Shown here: piece after piece, positions 54,075 through 63,198 of the stretch | Layout: each line of letters opens with the position of its first letter | How positions within the stretch are numbered: the stretch's first letter is position 1 | Source: Hydrogenophaga sp. | Lineage (GTDB): Bacteria; Pseudomonadota; Gammaproteobacteria; Burkholderiales; Burkholderiaceae_C | DNA length: 64,000 nt | Direction: 5' to 3' | NCBI GenBank assembly: GCA_030682835.1 | Contig: JAUXNG010000012.1 | Location: 44,184-108,183 of the forward strand | Notes under the pieces: model-generated | Database searches by the model: none | Told to the model about the DNA's origin: nothing | What the model saw: only the letters and a program-made list of their open reading frames with translations | Translations under genes and position numbers: made by a program

Positions 54075-54578
54075 ATGGCATCAGACGCTGACAAGGTGAG
54101 GCGGCACACGGCATCGGCCGTTCTGCAGCGCATCGACGACCGCACCCGCTCGGCCCTGTGGGAGGCCGCGAATGCCGACACTGCGCAGGTGGACGATCGA
54201 TTGACTGCGCTCGACCACGAATGGGACACCGACCGGGTGCTGGAGACCGAAGCCTCGGCCATGGGCCTGATCGGCCTGGTGCTCGGGGCGTTCGTGAACC
54301 GCAAGCTGCTGCTGGTGCCCGCCGTGGTGGCAGCCAGCGTGCTGATGCACGCGCAGACCGGCCGCTACCCGCTGATGCCACTGTTTCGCCGGCTGGGCGT
54401 GCGCACGGCGCGCGAGATTGCGCGCGAGCGCTACGCCATTAAGGCGCTGCGGGGCGATTTCCAGGACATGGAGACCGATCCACCCCGCCACCGCGGCCCG
54501 CCAGAATCCAGAACCCCGCTGGACAGCGCACCGTCCAGCAACGGCCAGCCTCACGTGGCCCGCACGTTCACCCACTGA
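54075..54578 (+). CDS. Small membrane protein, tandem paralogue 1
   Basis: This 167-residue protein has a helical N-domain (about 1-55), one or two membrane segments (about 60-95, GLIGLVLGAFVNRKLLLVPAVVAASVLMHA), and a conserved cytoplasmic tail LFRRLGVRTAREIARERYAIKALRGDFQ. The next gene encodes a clear paralogue. The membrane part resembles DUF2892/YgaP-type helices. The C-terminal 40 residues are Pro/Arg-rich and not shared. CAAGGAGA is a good ribosome site before ATG 54075. Function unknown. Confidence 0.75.
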   Translation: MASDADKVRRHTASAVLQRIDDRTRSALWEAANADTAQVDDRLTALDHEWDTDRVLETEASAMGLIGLVLGAFVNRKLLLVPAVVAASVLMHAQTGRYPLMPLFRRLGVRTAREIARERYAIKALRGDFQDMETDPPRHRGPPESRTPLDSAPSSNGQPHVARTFTH

Positions 54579-54627
54579 GCGAGGCATTGCCGGTTCGCCG
54601 CCATTACCCTGTCCTGAAAGGCCCACG

Positions 54628-55107
54628 ATGCACATCCTTGACCAGTTGCCCCCCACCAGCCGCCGGGTGGAACTGCAGACGCGACCGGCGCTGAACGAAG
54701 CGATCCTGGAGCAGACCGACCAGACGCTGATGCGCCTGCAGGCCGCGCCCGCACGCGAAATCGAAGCCCATCTGCAGCGGCTGGACCGTGAATGGGACGT
54801 GGAGCGTGCGCTGCAGACCAACGCCCCGGTGCTGTGCCTGGTCGGCCTGGCGCTGGGGGCGGCGGTGGACCGGCGCTTTCTGCTGCTGCCGGCCGCCGTG
54901 TTCGCGTTCTTCGGCCAGCACGCGCTGCAGGGCTGGTGCCCGCCAATCCCGGTGTTCCGCCGCATGGGGTTGCGCACCCTGCGCGAAATCGAGCGCGAGC
55001 GCTACGCGATCAAGGCCCTGCGCGGCGACTTCGACGGCGTGCCGGCCACGGCCAGTGCGACACCGGCCGAGCGCGTGCGCGCCGCCCTGGCCGCCGTGGA
55101 CGCCTGA
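54628..55107 (+). CDS. Small membrane protein, tandem paralogue 2
   Basis: This 159-residue protein starts at ATG 54628; the track start at 54418 lies in the upstream paralogue. The shared core is RLDREWDVERALQTNAPVLCLVGLALGAAVDRRFLLLPAAVFAFF followed by FRRMGLRTLREIERERYAIKALRGDFDG, nearly parallel to paralogue 1. Flanks outside the core differ, so duplication is old or tails have been exchanged. It probably sits in the inner membrane. Function unknown. Confidence 0.77.
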   Translation: MHILDQLPPTSRRVELQTRPALNEAILEQTDQTLMRLQAAPAREIEAHLQRLDREWDVERALQTNAPVLCLVGLALGAAVDRRFLLLPAAVFAFFGQHALQGWCPPIPVFRRMGLRTLREIERERYAIKALRGDFDGVPATASATPAERVRAALAAVDA

Positions 55108-55129
55108 CGGCCCCGCTGCCCAGCGCAGG

Positions 55130-56023
55130 TCAGAAGATCCAGCCGGCCTGCACGTGCTGGCCCGCCCGCAGCATCAGGCCGTCGCCCTGCGTCACGATGG
55201 CGTTCATGCCGAAGGTGACGGCGCCGTTCACGCGTGCGTCCTGCCGGTAGGCCTGCAGCGTGTCACCGACCGCGTGCGAAGTGGTGGCGTGGTCGGGGTC
55301 GATGTCGGGCATGGGGCAGCGCGCGCACGGCTTCACCGGCTCGACCACGGCATCGCCCGCCTCGGTGTGGATGTGCAAGGGACCCACGCGGTCTTCGTCG
55401 TGCGCCTGCACACCGGCCAGCACGATGTTGGCGCGAAAGCGCCGCCCATCCACCGGTGCATGCCCCGCCGCCGCCAGCCGCTGATTGAGCAGATCCAGCG
55501 AAGCGGTGCTGCTCACGAGCAGGCCAAAACCGTCTGCAAACTGGGTGATGGACTCGCGCCCGCCGGTCCACTTCAGGCTGCACAGGCGGCGCGCTTCGGG
55601 GTCGAAGCGTGCCAGGCGCAGGCGCTTGAGCGCAGGCGGGGCGTGCGGACCCAGGAAGTCGCCGAACCACTGTGCAGCCACATCGCCCATGTCATAAGCC
55701 TGCACCACGTCGTCCCACACGCGCACCCGCAAGGGCGCCTCGGCCGCGTCCAGCGCCAGGTGCAGGGCGAGCATGCCCGGCGCGCGCAGCACCAGCTGGC
55801 CCAGCCTGAAGCTGGGCTGGATCAGCGCCATGCGGGGCAGTTCGCGCTGGGTGACGCCTTCGCCCTCGCTGTCCACCACCATCCAGCTGCGGTCATACGC
55901 CAGGCCGGTGCCGGTGAGTTCCACCTCGGGCAACGACACGCCGGCACAGGATTTGACGGGGTAGATCCAGAGCTGGTCGATGGTGGCCTGCACGTCGGCG
56001 GTGGGTGTGGGGGTGGCGCTCAT
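55130..56023 (-). CDS. MOSC-domain protein (YcbX-like)
   Basis: This 297-residue protein has the N-terminal MOSC beta-barrel (about 10-120, IDQLWIYPVKSCAGVSLPEVELTGTGLAYDRSWMVVD). The C-terminal MOSC domain carries the conserved cysteine in VEPVKPCARCPMPDIDPDHA. Family members such as YcbX and mARC reduce N-hydroxylated compounds using a molybdenum cofactor. The lack of a C-terminal ferredoxin domain makes it the short type. It is divergent from the UbiH-like gene; a GC-rich inverted repeat (56048-56074) lies between them. Confidence 0.88.
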   Translation of the reverse strand: MSATPTPTADVQATIDQLWIYPVKSCAGVSLPEVELTGTGLAYDRSWMVVDSEGEGVTQRELPRMALIQPSFRLGQLVLRAPGMLALHLALDAAEAPLRVRVWDDVVQAYDMGDVAAQWFGDFLGPHAPPALKRLRLARFDPEARRLCSLKWTGGRESITQFADGFGLLVSSTASLDLLNQRLAAAGHAPVDGRRFRANIVLAGVQAHDEDRVGPLHIHTEAGDAVVEPVKPCARCPMPDIDPDHATTSHAVGDTLQAYRQDARVNGAVTFGMNAIVTQGDGLMLRAGQHVQAGWIF

Positions 56024-56047
56024 GCGGATTCCTGAGTGGGGGTCGAC

Positions 56048-56074
56048 GCCCCACGCAGGGGCCTCGCGTGGGGC
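56048..56074. repeat. GC-rich inverted repeat between MOSC and UbiH-like genes
   Basis: GCCCCACGC and GCGTGGGGC form a perfect 9-bp inverted repeat around a 9-base loop in the 112-bp divergent region. It could be an operator or an mRNA hairpin in the MOSC leader. No supporting promoter was identified with confidence. Confidence 0.4.
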
Positions 56075-56135
56075 TGGCGTGGGGTTGGTGGATGGCCCGG
56101 GGCCACGGATTGTGCCCTGCTCCTAAAATCCCGCC

Positions 56136-57305
56136 ATGTCCACCGCTTCGCACCGATCCCCTTCCCACCGGCGTTTCGACGTCACCATCCGCGGCGGTGG
56201 GGTCGTCGGCCAGACGCTCGCGCTCCTGCTGGCACGCGAGCGCCTGCGGGTCGCACTGGTGGGCAAGCCCGCGGGCGCCGCACCCGCCGTGGCCGATGTG
56301 CGGGCCTATGCCCTCAACGCTGCCTCGCGCGACCTGCTGCAGTCGGTGCGCGCCTGGCCGGAGCCGGCCGCCGGCGACGCGGGCCCCCCGGCCATCACCC
56401 CGGTGAGCGCCATGCAGGTGTGGGGCGACAACGGTGGCGAGCTGGGCTTCTCGGCCGCGGCCCTGCCCACCGACGCCCTCACCTGGATCGTCGACGTGCC
56501 CGCTCTCGAACGCCGGCTGACGGACGCCATTGGCTTCCAGGGCGGCATCGAGCACTGCACGGAAGCCCCGCCCGCCGCGCTCACCGTGATCTGCGAGGGC
56601 AAGCGCAGCCGCACCCGCGAAGAGCTGGGCCTGGAATTCGACGTGCGCCCGTATCCCCACAAGGCCGTGGCCGCACGGCTGCGCTGCGAACAACCGCACG
56701 GCGGGGTGGCCCGCCAGTGGTTCCGCGACGGCGAGATCATGGCACTGCTGCCGCTGGAAGGGGCCGACGGGAACTCCGTGGCCCTGGTGTGGTCAGTTCC
56801 TGCGCAACAGGCAGACGACTGGCTGGTGGCCACGCCCGAGGCGCTGGCCCAGGCCGTGATGGCCCGCAGCGGCGAGGCACTCGGTGCCATGCAGCTGCAG
56901 GGGCCGCCCCAGGCCTGGCCGCTGGAAATTTCCCGCGCCCGGCGCTGGATTGTGCGGCACGGCAACGGAGGCGTGGCGCTGGCCGGTGACGCGGCCCACG
57001 CCATGCACCCGCTGGCCGGCCAGGGGCTCAATGTCGGCCTGGTCGACGTGGCCGAGCTGGTGCGCGTGCTGCACGGCCGCGAATACTGGCGCGAGCTGGG
57101 TGACCACCGGCTGCTGCGCCGCTACGAGCGCGCACGGCAGGCCGACGTGAGCGCCATGGGCCTGGTCACCGACGGTCTGTTCGGCCTGTTTGCACACGAC
57201 GACACCCGCATACAGGCCTTGCGCAACTGGGGCATGAAGGGCTTCGAGCGCAGCACGGCGCTAAAGCACTGGGTGATCCGCCAGGCGTCTGGCCTGAACA
57301 GCTGA
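56136..57305 (+). CDS. UbiH/Coq6-family FAD hydroxylase
   Basis: This 389-residue flavoprotein monooxygenase belongs to the ubiquinone-biosynthesis hydroxylase family. The FAD motif is FDVTIRGGGVVGQTLALLLARE, the second is GVALAGDAAHAMHPLAGQGLNVGLVDVAEL, and the C-terminal YERARQADVSAMGLVTDGLFGLFA is typical of UbiH/UbiF/UbiI. Note GGGVVG in place of the usual GxGxxG (GAG). It probably hydroxylates the ring in ubiquinone synthesis, but which position is not evident. The dsbC gene follows 53 bp later. Confidence 0.88.
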   Translation: MSTASHRSPSHRRFDVTIRGGGVVGQTLALLLARERLRVALVGKPAGAAPAVADVRAYALNAASRDLLQSVRAWPEPAAGDAGPPAITPVSAMQVWGDNGGELGFSAAALPTDALTWIVDVPALERRLTDAIGFQGGIEHCTEAPPAALTVICEGKRSRTREELGLEFDVRPYPHKAVAARLRCEQPHGGVARQWFRDGEIMALLPLEGADGNSVALVWSVPAQQADDWLVATPEALAQAVMARSGEALGAMQLQGPPQAWPLEISRARRWIVRHGNGGVALAGDAAHAMHPLAGQGLNVGLVDVAELVRVLHGREYWRELGDHRLLRRYERARQADVSAMGLVTDGLFGLFAHDDTRIQALRNWGMKGFERSTALKHWVIRQASGLNS

Positions 57306-57358
57306 CCGCTGCAGGCTCTTTTTTTCCACCCCCTCACCGCCTGCCCACAGGCCAGCCC

Positions 57359-58072
57359 ATGACATCCATCAAGCCTTTCCTGCTCACCCTGCTCGCCGCC
57401 CTTTCTCTGGGCGCCGCAGCCCAGGAAGCCACCATCCGCAAGAACCTGGCCGAGCGCCTGCCCAATCTACCGAAGATCGATGAGGTGAGCAAGACGCCCA
57501 TGCCCGGCGTCTACGAGGTGCGCGTCAACCACAGCGAGATCTTCTACACCGACGAACAGGGCAACTACCTGATCCAGGGCTCCATGATCGACACGCAGGC
57601 GCGCGTGGACCTGACCGAGCAGCGCATCGAAAAACTCAGCGCCATCGCCTTCAAGGACCTGCCGCTGAAAGACGCGTTCACCATCGTGCGCGGCAACGGC
57701 AAGCGCAAGATGGCCGTGTTCAGCGACCCCAACTGCGGCTTCTGCAAGCGCTTCGAACGCGATCTGATGAAGGTCGACAACGTGACCGTGCACATGTTCC
57801 TCTACCCCGTGCTGGGCGCCGACTCGACCGAAAAGTCGCGCAACGTGTGGTGCGCGAAGGACAAAGCCAAGGCCTACCTCGACTGGATGGTGCGCGACGT
57901 GACGCCACCGGCCGCCAGCTGCGACGCGGCCGCCGTGGCGCGCAACGTGGAGTTCGGCAAGAAGGCCCGCATCACTGGCACCCCGACCATCGTGTTTGCC
58001 GACGGCAGCCGCGTGCCGGGCGCCATCGACAGTGCGCGGGTCGAAAAATTCCTGACCGAAGCCAAACCCTGA
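57359..58072 (+). CDS. dsbC: Periplasmic disulfide isomerase DsbC
   Basis: DsbC corrects wrong disulfides in exported proteins. The 237-residue precursor has a signal peptide (about 1-21, FLLTLLAALSLGAAAQ) and the dimerisation domain (about 22-85, with VYEVRVNHSEIFYTDEQGNYLIQG). The thioredoxin domain has active site SDPNCGFCKRF (C126 and C129), a second structural Cys pair (VWCAKDK, ASCDAA) and the cis-Pro loop RITGTPTIVFADG. Length and layout are standard. Confidence 0.95.
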   Translation: MTSIKPFLLTLLAALSLGAAAQEATIRKNLAERLPNLPKIDEVSKTPMPGVYEVRVNHSEIFYTDEQGNYLIQGSMIDTQARVDLTEQRIEKLSAIAFKDLPLKDAFTIVRGNGKRKMAVFSDPNCGFCKRFERDLMKVDNVTVHMFLYPVLGADSTEKSRNVWCAKDKAKAYLDWMVRDVTPPAASCDAAAVARNVEFGKKARITGTPTIVFADGSRVPGAIDSARVEKFLTEAKP

Positions 58073-58095
58073 TCCGCCCCCTTCCAGCCCCTCCC

Positions 58096-58569
58096 ATGCA
58101 AGCCACTGCCGCCAGCGATGACCCGCAAGACGACGCCCTCATCCACACCCTGGGCTATGCCGGCCTGATCCCGCCGGTGCTGCTGGCCGCCCTGGTGTGG
58201 CTGGTCGACCCCGACCTGCAGGCCTGGGTGGCCCTGGGCATGGCGGCCTATGTGGCGCTGATCGCCTCCTACCTCGGGGGCATCCACTGGGGCATCGGGT
58301 GGATGCCGCGCGGGCCGGCCCTGGCCGGCGTGCCGCATGCCCGGCGTGCACACTTCCTCTGGGGCGTGGCACCCACGCTGCTGGCCTGGCCGGGCCTGCT
58401 GATGCCGCCTTACGCCGGGCTGGTGTGGCTCGGCCTGCTGCTGCTGACCTGCTACGGCGTGGACCGCCGGCTCTACACGCAGGCCGGGCTGCAGCGCTGG
58501 CTGACGCTGCGCTTCCGGCTCTCGGGCGTGGCGGCGCTGAGCTGCTTTCTGGCGGCGGGTGCCCTGTGA
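58096..58569 (+). CDS. DUF3429 membrane protein
   Basis: This 157-residue protein has about five helices and the DUF3429 pattern: LGYAGLIPPVLLAALVWL, AYVALIASYLGGIHWGIGWM and RRAHFLWGVAPTLLAWPGLLMPPYAGL. It is intact and close to the family's usual size. Its stop overlaps the following peptidase gene by GTGA. Its role is unknown. Confidence 0.86.
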   Translation: MQATAASDDPQDDALIHTLGYAGLIPPVLLAALVWLVDPDLQAWVALGMAAYVALIASYLGGIHWGIGWMPRGPALAGVPHARRAHFLWGVAPTLLAWPGLLMPPYAGLVWLGLLLLTCYGVDRRLYTQAGLQRWLTLRFRLSGVAALSCFLAAGAL

Positions 58570-60422
58570 GCACGGCCGCCCCCCGCAAGAGCCACCGCGC
58601 ACCGGCCCGCACGCCTGCCAGGGGGCAGCAGGCAGGTGTGCACTTCACCGTGTCGGTGCACAGCACGCATTCCCACCTGTTCGCGGTCACCCTGCGCATC
58701 GAGGCCCCGGCACGCCAGCAGCGCGTGAGCCTGCCGGTGTGGATTCCCGGCAGCTACCTGGTGCGCGAGTTCTCCCAGCACCTGCAGGAACTCACCGCGC
58801 AGCAGGGTGGGCAGCCCGTGGCCCTGCGCCAGCTCGACAAACACCGCTGGCAGATCGACGCCGATCCCGCCCAGCCGCTGGAACTGCGCTATTTTGTGTA
58901 CGCGCTGGACGCGTCCGTGCGCACCGCCTTCCTCGACAGCACGCGCGGCTTCTTCAATGGCACCAGCCTGTGCCTGCGCGTGCACGGCCAGGAAGACCAG
59001 CCGCACACGCTTGATCTGCATCCCGGCCAGACAACCCCCGGCTGGCAGGTGGCCACCGGGCTGGACGCGCTCGATGTCGACGCCGCCGGCTACGGTCTGT
59101 ACCGCGCCGCCGACTACGACGAGCTGGTGGACTGCCCGGTGGAAATGGGCAGCTTCTGGAGCGGCAGCTTCACCGCGGGCGGCGTGCCGCACCGTTTTGT
59201 GGTCAGCGGCGTGGGCGCCTGGTTCGATGGCGAACGCCTGCTCGACGACACCCGGCGCATCTGCGAAGAGCAGATCGCCTTCTGGCACGGCGACGGCTCG
59301 CCGCCCTTCGGGCGCTATGTGTTCATGCTGCACGCCAGTGCCGACGGCTACGGCGGGCTGGAGCACCGCAACTCCACCGCCCTGATCTGCCAGCGCGCCG
59401 ATCTGCCGCGCCTTTCCCGCGCCGGTGCCACGGCCAAACCTGCCGCCCTGAAAGCCACCGACGGCTACACCACGCTCCTGGGCCTGATCAGCCACGAGTA
59501 CTTCCACACCTGGAACGTGAAGCGCCTGCGGCCGGCCGAGTTTGCGCGCTACGACTACGAGCGGGAGAACCACACCGAACTTCTCTGGTTCTTCGAGGGC
59601 TTCACCAGCTACTACGATGACCTGTTCCTGCGCCGCGCCGGGCTGATCGACGATGTCTGCTACCTGCAGCTGGTCGCCAAGACACTCAACCAGGTGCTGC
59701 AGACGCCGGGCCGCCACATCCAGAGCGTGGCTGCCGCCAGTTTCGACGCCTGGATCAAGTACTACCGTGTTAACGAGAACACGCCCAACGCCACGGTGAG
59801 CTACTACACCAAAGGCGCGCTGGTGGCGATGTGCATCGACCTCACGCTGCGCGCGGAGCGACACACCACGCTGGACGACGTCATGCGTGCCCTGTGGCAG
59901 CGCTGCAAGGGCGGCCCCATGCGCGAGGCCGACCTGCTGCGCGAACTCAAGCGGCTGGGCAAGCGCGCTTTTGACGACGAGCTGGCGCGCTGGGTGCACA
60001 GCACCGACGAGCTGCCGACGCGCGACCTGCTCGAATCCCACGGCGTGAAGATCAGCCAGGACAAGGCGCCACTGGCGCAGCAGCTCGGGCTGCGCGTGGC
60101 GGAGTCGGGCGGCGTCACGCTGAAGAACGTGATGCGCGGCGGCGCGGCCGAAGCGGCCGGCATGGCCGCGGGTGACGAATGGCTGGGTGTGGAACTGCCG
60201 GCCGTGCGGGGTGGCTCACCCGCCGAGGCCTGGCGCATCCACAAGCTCGACGAAGTGCCGATGCTGCTGGGCCAGCGCAAGCGGCTCACCGCCCTGGTGT
60301 CGCGCGACAGGCGCCTGCTGCGCTGCGTGCTGGACTGGCCCACCGAGTCGCTCACGGTGCGCCTGGGCGTGGGCGAGGCCGCGCGCCTGCACGGCTGGCT
60401 CACACCGGGCAGCGCGGGATGA
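58566..60422 (+). CDS. M61-family metallopeptidase with PDZ domain
   Basis: This 618-residue peptidase starts at a GTG (58566) overlapping the DUF3429 stop; the track's 741-residue version reads through that gene in another frame. An N-terminal beta-domain (about 25-190) is followed by the catalytic domain with the zinc motif LISHEYFHTWNVKRL and the downstream Glu in LLWFFEGFTSYYDDLFLRRAG. A C-terminal PDZ (about 490-600; GGVTLKNVMRGGAAEAAGMAAGDEWLG) completes it. This is the glycyl-aminopeptidase type of M61. No signal peptide is seen, so it is probably cytoplasmic. Confidence 0.92.
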   Translation: MSTAAPRKSHRAPARTPARGQQAGVHFTVSVHSTHSHLFAVTLRIEAPARQQRVSLPVWIPGSYLVREFSQHLQELTAQQGGQPVALRQLDKHRWQIDADPAQPLELRYFVYALDASVRTAFLDSTRGFFNGTSLCLRVHGQEDQPHTLDLHPGQTTPGWQVATGLDALDVDAAGYGLYRAADYDELVDCPVEMGSFWSGSFTAGGVPHRFVVSGVGAWFDGERLLDDTRRICEEQIAFWHGDGSPPFGRYVFMLHASADGYGGLEHRNSTALICQRADLPRLSRAGATAKPAALKATDGYTTLLGLISHEYFHTWNVKRLRPAEFARYDYERENHTELLWFFEGFTSYYDDLFLRRAGLIDDVCYLQLVAKTLNQVLQTPGRHIQSVAAASFDAWIKYYRVNENTPNATVSYYTKGALVAMCIDLTLRAERHTTLDDVMRALWQRCKGGPMREADLLRELKRLGKRAFDDELARWVHSTDELPTRDLLESHGVKISQDKAPLAQQLGLRVAESGGVTLKNVMRGGAAEAAGMAAGDEWLGVELPAVRGGSPAEAWRIHKLDEVPMLLGQRKRLTALVSRDRRLLRCVLDWPTESLTVRLGVGEAARLHGWLTPGSAG

Positions 60423-60474
60423 GCCTGCGCTTGCAGGCGTCCAACTCGGGCGGTGTGCGGGCGCGTGCTACGGC

Positions 60475-61770
60475 TCAGCGCGGCCGCAGGTCGACCACGC
60501 GCTTGGCCTTGCCCTGGCTGCGCTCGACGCCGCCTTCAGGCCTCAGTTCCACCGCCACGCTGCTGCCCACGAACACCTTCACCTCGTGCTGCAGCATCTT
60601 GGCCGCGGCCCGCGCTTCGATGCTGTCGGGCGACAGGCCAGGCCGGGTCTCGATGATCACGGTGAGGTTGTCCATGGGCCCTTCGCGGCTGAGCACGCAC
60701 TGGTAGTGCGCGGTCAGTTCGGGCCGCTTCAAGATCAGTTCTTCGATCTGGGTCGGGAACACGTTGACGCCGCGCACGATCATCATGTCGTCGCTGCGGC
60801 CGGTGATCTTCTCCATGCGGCGCATGCTGCGCGCCGTGCCCGGCAGCAGGCGCGTGAGGTCGCGCGTGCGGTAGCGGATGATGGGCAGCGCCTCCTTGGT
60901 GAGGCTGGTGAACACCAGCTCGCCCATCTCGCCGTCGGCCACCGGCTCGCCGGTGTCGGGGTTGATGATCTCGGGGTAAAAGTGGTCTTCCCAGATGGTT
61001 GGGCCGTCCTTGGTTTCCACGCATTCGCTGGCCACGCCGGGACCCATCACTTCTGAGAGGCCATAGATGTCGACCGCATCGATGCCCATGCGTTTCTCGA
61101 TGGCCAGGCGCATGTCGTTCGTCCACGGCTCGGCGCCGAAGATGCCCAGGCGCAGGCTGCTCTGGCGCGGGTCCAGGCCCAGGCGCTCGAACTCGTCGGC
61201 AATGGCCAGCATGTAGCTCGGCGTCACCATGATGATCTGCGGCTTGAAATCCTGGATCAGCTGCACCTGGCGCTCGGTCTGGCCGCCACCAAACGGGATG
61301 ACCGTCAGGCCGAGCTTCTCAGCCCCGTAGTGCGCGCCCAGGCCGCCGGTGAACAGGCCGTACCCATAGCTCACATGCACCGCGTCACCCGGCTTCGCGC
61401 CACCGGCACGGATGGAACGCGCCACCACGGTGGCCCAGGTGTCGATGTCCCTGAGCGTGTACCCCACCACGGTGGGCTTGCCCGTGGTGCCGCTGCTGGC
61501 GTGGATGCGCGCGCACTGCTCGCGCGGCACGGCAAACATGCCGAAGGGGTAGCTGTCGCGCAGGTCGTGCTTGGTGGTGAAGGGAAACTTGGCCAGGTCG
61601 GCCAGGCTGCGGCAGTCGTCCGGGTGCACGCCAGCGGCGTCGAACTTGGCGCGGTAGACCGGCGAGTTCTGGTAGGCGTGGCGCAGCGTGGCCTGCAGGC
61701 GCTTGAGCTGCAGGGAGCGCAGCTCGTCGATGCTGGCTTTTTCGATCGGCTCCAGGGGAAACTGGCTCAT
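60475..61770 (-). CDS. paaK: Phenylacetate-CoA ligase PaaK
   Basis: PaaK activates phenylacetate to phenylacetyl-CoA, the first step of the aerobic phenylacetate pathway. The 431-residue AMP-forming ligase has ARIHASSGTTGKPTVVGYTLRD (P-loop), a central DIYGLSEVMGPGVASEC, then RYRTRDLTRLLPG and the C-terminal GRSDDMMIVRGVNVFPTQIEELIL. Length is the usual 430-440. It overlaps paaI by 4 bp (ATGA) and ends the minus-strand operon. Confidence 0.96.
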   Translation of the reverse strand: MSQFPLEPIEKASIDELRSLQLKRLQATLRHAYQNSPVYRAKFDAAGVHPDDCRSLADLAKFPFTTKHDLRDSYPFGMFAVPREQCARIHASSGTTGKPTVVGYTLRDIDTWATVVARSIRAGGAKPGDAVHVSYGYGLFTGGLGAHYGAEKLGLTVIPFGGGQTERQVQLIQDFKPQIIMVTPSYMLAIADEFERLGLDPRQSSLRLGIFGAEPWTNDMRLAIEKRMGIDAVDIYGLSEVMGPGVASECVETKDGPTIWEDHFYPEIINPDTGEPVADGEMGELVFTSLTKEALPIIRYRTRDLTRLLPGTARSMRRMEKITGRSDDMMIVRGVNVFPTQIEELILKRPELTAHYQCVLSREGPMDNLTVIIETRPGLSPDSIEARAAAKMLQHEVKVFVGSSVAVELRPEGGVERSQGKAKRVVDLRPR

Positions 61771-62210
61771 GCACTCACCTCTTCTTCAAAAACCTGACCG
61801 GGAATCTGTGCGCTCTTGCCGCGGAACATGGCCACGACCTCGCCGCGCTGGTTGCTGACCTTCATGTCGTAGATGCCGTGGCGCCCCTGAAGGGTCTGCT
61901 CGACGCCTTCGCAGGTGAGCACATCGCCCGCGTGCGCGGGTTTGAGAAATTCGATGCTGCAGCCCGCGGCCACGGCATTTTTGTTGTAGCTGTTGCAGGC
62001 GAACGCAAAGGTGGAGTCGGCCAGCGTGAAGATAAAGCCACCGTGGCAAATCTGGTGGCCATTGAGGTGCAGCGGCTGCACGGCCATGCGCAGCACGGCA
62101 CGTCCCGGCTCGACCGACAGCAGCTCGATGCCCATGGTGTCTTTGGTGGCGGTGTCGACCGCGTACATGGTGGTGCCCACGCAGGCCGCTCGTTCGTCTG
62201 GCGTCATCAT
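61767..62210 (-). CDS. paaI: Phenylacetate-pathway thioesterase PaaI
   Basis: PaaI hydrolyses dead-end hydroxylated phenylacetyl-CoA to free CoA. The 147-residue hotdog-fold protein has LNGHQICHGGFIFTLADSTFAFACNS, which contains the HGG and Asp of this family. It is followed by AAGCSIEFLKPAHAGDVLTCEG. The track start at 62459 lies inside paaG; ATG 62210 overlaps the paaG stop. Length matches E. coli PaaI (140). Confidence 0.93.
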   Translation of the reverse strand: MMTPDERAACVGTTMYAVDTATKDTMGIELLSVEPGRAVLRMAVQPLHLNGHQICHGGFIFTLADSTFAFACNSYNKNAVAAGCSIEFLKPAHAGDVLTCEGVEQTLQGRHGIYDMKVSNQRGEVVAMFRGKSAQIPGQVFEEEVSA

Positions 62211-63019
62211 TCCCCCTTGAACTGCGGTGCGCGCTTCTGGCGGAAGGCCGTCACGCCTTCGATGTAGTCGTGCGTGGCGCCCAGCGCCGACTGCGTGTCG
62301 CGCTCGGCGTCCAGCTGCTGGTTGAGCGTGCGGGTGCTGGCGTCGCGAAGCAGGGCGCGGGTGGCCACCAGCGCCCTGGTGGGCATCACGGCCAGCTTCT
62401 CTGCCATGGCCAGGGCAGCGGCCAGCGGGTCGTCCTGCACGTCCCAGATCATCCCCCACTCCTTGGCATGGGCGGCGGGCAGCTTGTCGCCCGTCAGGGC
62501 CAGCGCCATGGCGCGGGCCAGACCCAGCCGCTCCACCAGGAACCAGCTGCCGCCGGCGTCGGGGATCAGGCCGATTTTGCTGAAAGCCTGGATGAAGCTG
62601 GCGCCGGGCGCGGCGATGGCGATGTCGCAGGTCATGGCCAGCGAGGCCCCCGCACCGGCGGCCACACCGTTCACGGCGGCGATCACCGGCACGCGCAGCG
62701 ACTGGATGCGCCGCGCCGTGGGGTTGAAGGCCTGGTCGATCACCGGGCCCGGGTCGGCACGGCGGATCAGGTCCGGGCCGGGTTCAAAGTCGAACTCGGC
62801 CAGGTCGGCACCGGCGCAGAAACCGCGGCCCGCGCCGGTGAGGACCAGCGCGCGGATGACCGGGTTGGCCTCGGCCCGGTCCAGCGCGTCCCACAGGTCG
62901 CGGTGCATCTGGCGCGTGAAACTGTTGAGCGCCTCGGGGCGATTCAGGGTGACGAGGGCAACGGCGCCGCGCTCTTCATAGAGCACGCTGGCGCCCGTGG
63001 CAGGGGTATGCATGGACAT
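62207..63019 (-). CDS. paaG: Ring-1,2-epoxyphenylacetyl-CoA isomerase PaaG
   Basis: PaaG is a crotonase-fold isomerase that converts the ring-epoxide of phenylacetyl-CoA to an oxepin. The 270-residue protein has [20 protein letters not shown] and a second oxyanion loop [23 protein letters not shown]. The catalytic Asp region is [30 protein letters not shown] and LIPDAGGS are typical of PaaG/PaaB-type enzymes. It leads the paaG-paaI-paaK operon behind the PaaR-like operator. The ring-monooxygenase genes paaABCDE are not in the window. Confidence 0.9.
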   Translation of the reverse strand: MSMHTPATGASVLYEERGAVALVTLNRPEALNSFTRQMHRDLWDALDRAEANPVIRALVLTGAGRGFCAGADLAEFDFEPGPDLIRRADPGPVIDQAFNPTARRIQSLRVPVIAAVNGVAAGAGASLAMTCDIAIAAPGASFIQAFSKIGLIPDAGGSWFLVERLGLARAMALALTGDKLPAAHAKEWGMIWDVQDDPLAAALAMAEKLAVMPTRALVATRALLRDASTRTLNQQLDAERDTQSALGATHDYIEGVTAFRQKRAPQFKGE

Positions 63020-63080
63020 GTGTCTCCTCGGGCCGTCGTGTTGCGGCGCCTGTGTTGGGGTGGGTTGCTCGACAATTTAC

Positions 63081-63108
63081 CATTAACCGACCGCTCAGTC
63101 GGTTAATG
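63081..63108. promoter_or_regulatory. Candidate PaaR (TetR-family) operator
   Basis: CATTAACCGAC and GTCGGTTAATG are perfect 11-bp inverted arms around CGCTCA, about 62 bp upstream of paaG. The ACCGACCG...CGGT pattern matches the site type reported for the TetR-family regulator PaaR of betaproteobacteria. No regulator gene is in the window. Confidence 0.7.
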
Positions 63109-63155
63109 TTTTCCCTTGGTTCGCACAGGCATACCGGCGCGCCAGGTGCGGCTAT

Positions 63156-63175
63156 AGTTGACGTGCACGTCAACT
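63156..63175. promoter_or_regulatory. Second palindromic operator, LiuR-like
   Basis: AGTTGACGTGCACGTCAACT is a perfect 20-bp palindrome, 24 bp before the enoyl-CoA hydratase start and directly overlapping a TATAGT -10-like element (63153-63158). The TTGACGTnnACGTCAA core resembles motifs described for MerR-family LiuR regulators of branched-chain amino acid and fatty acid catabolism. Confidence 0.6.
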
Positions 63176-63198
63176 CCAGACCCAACCGAAGGACACCC

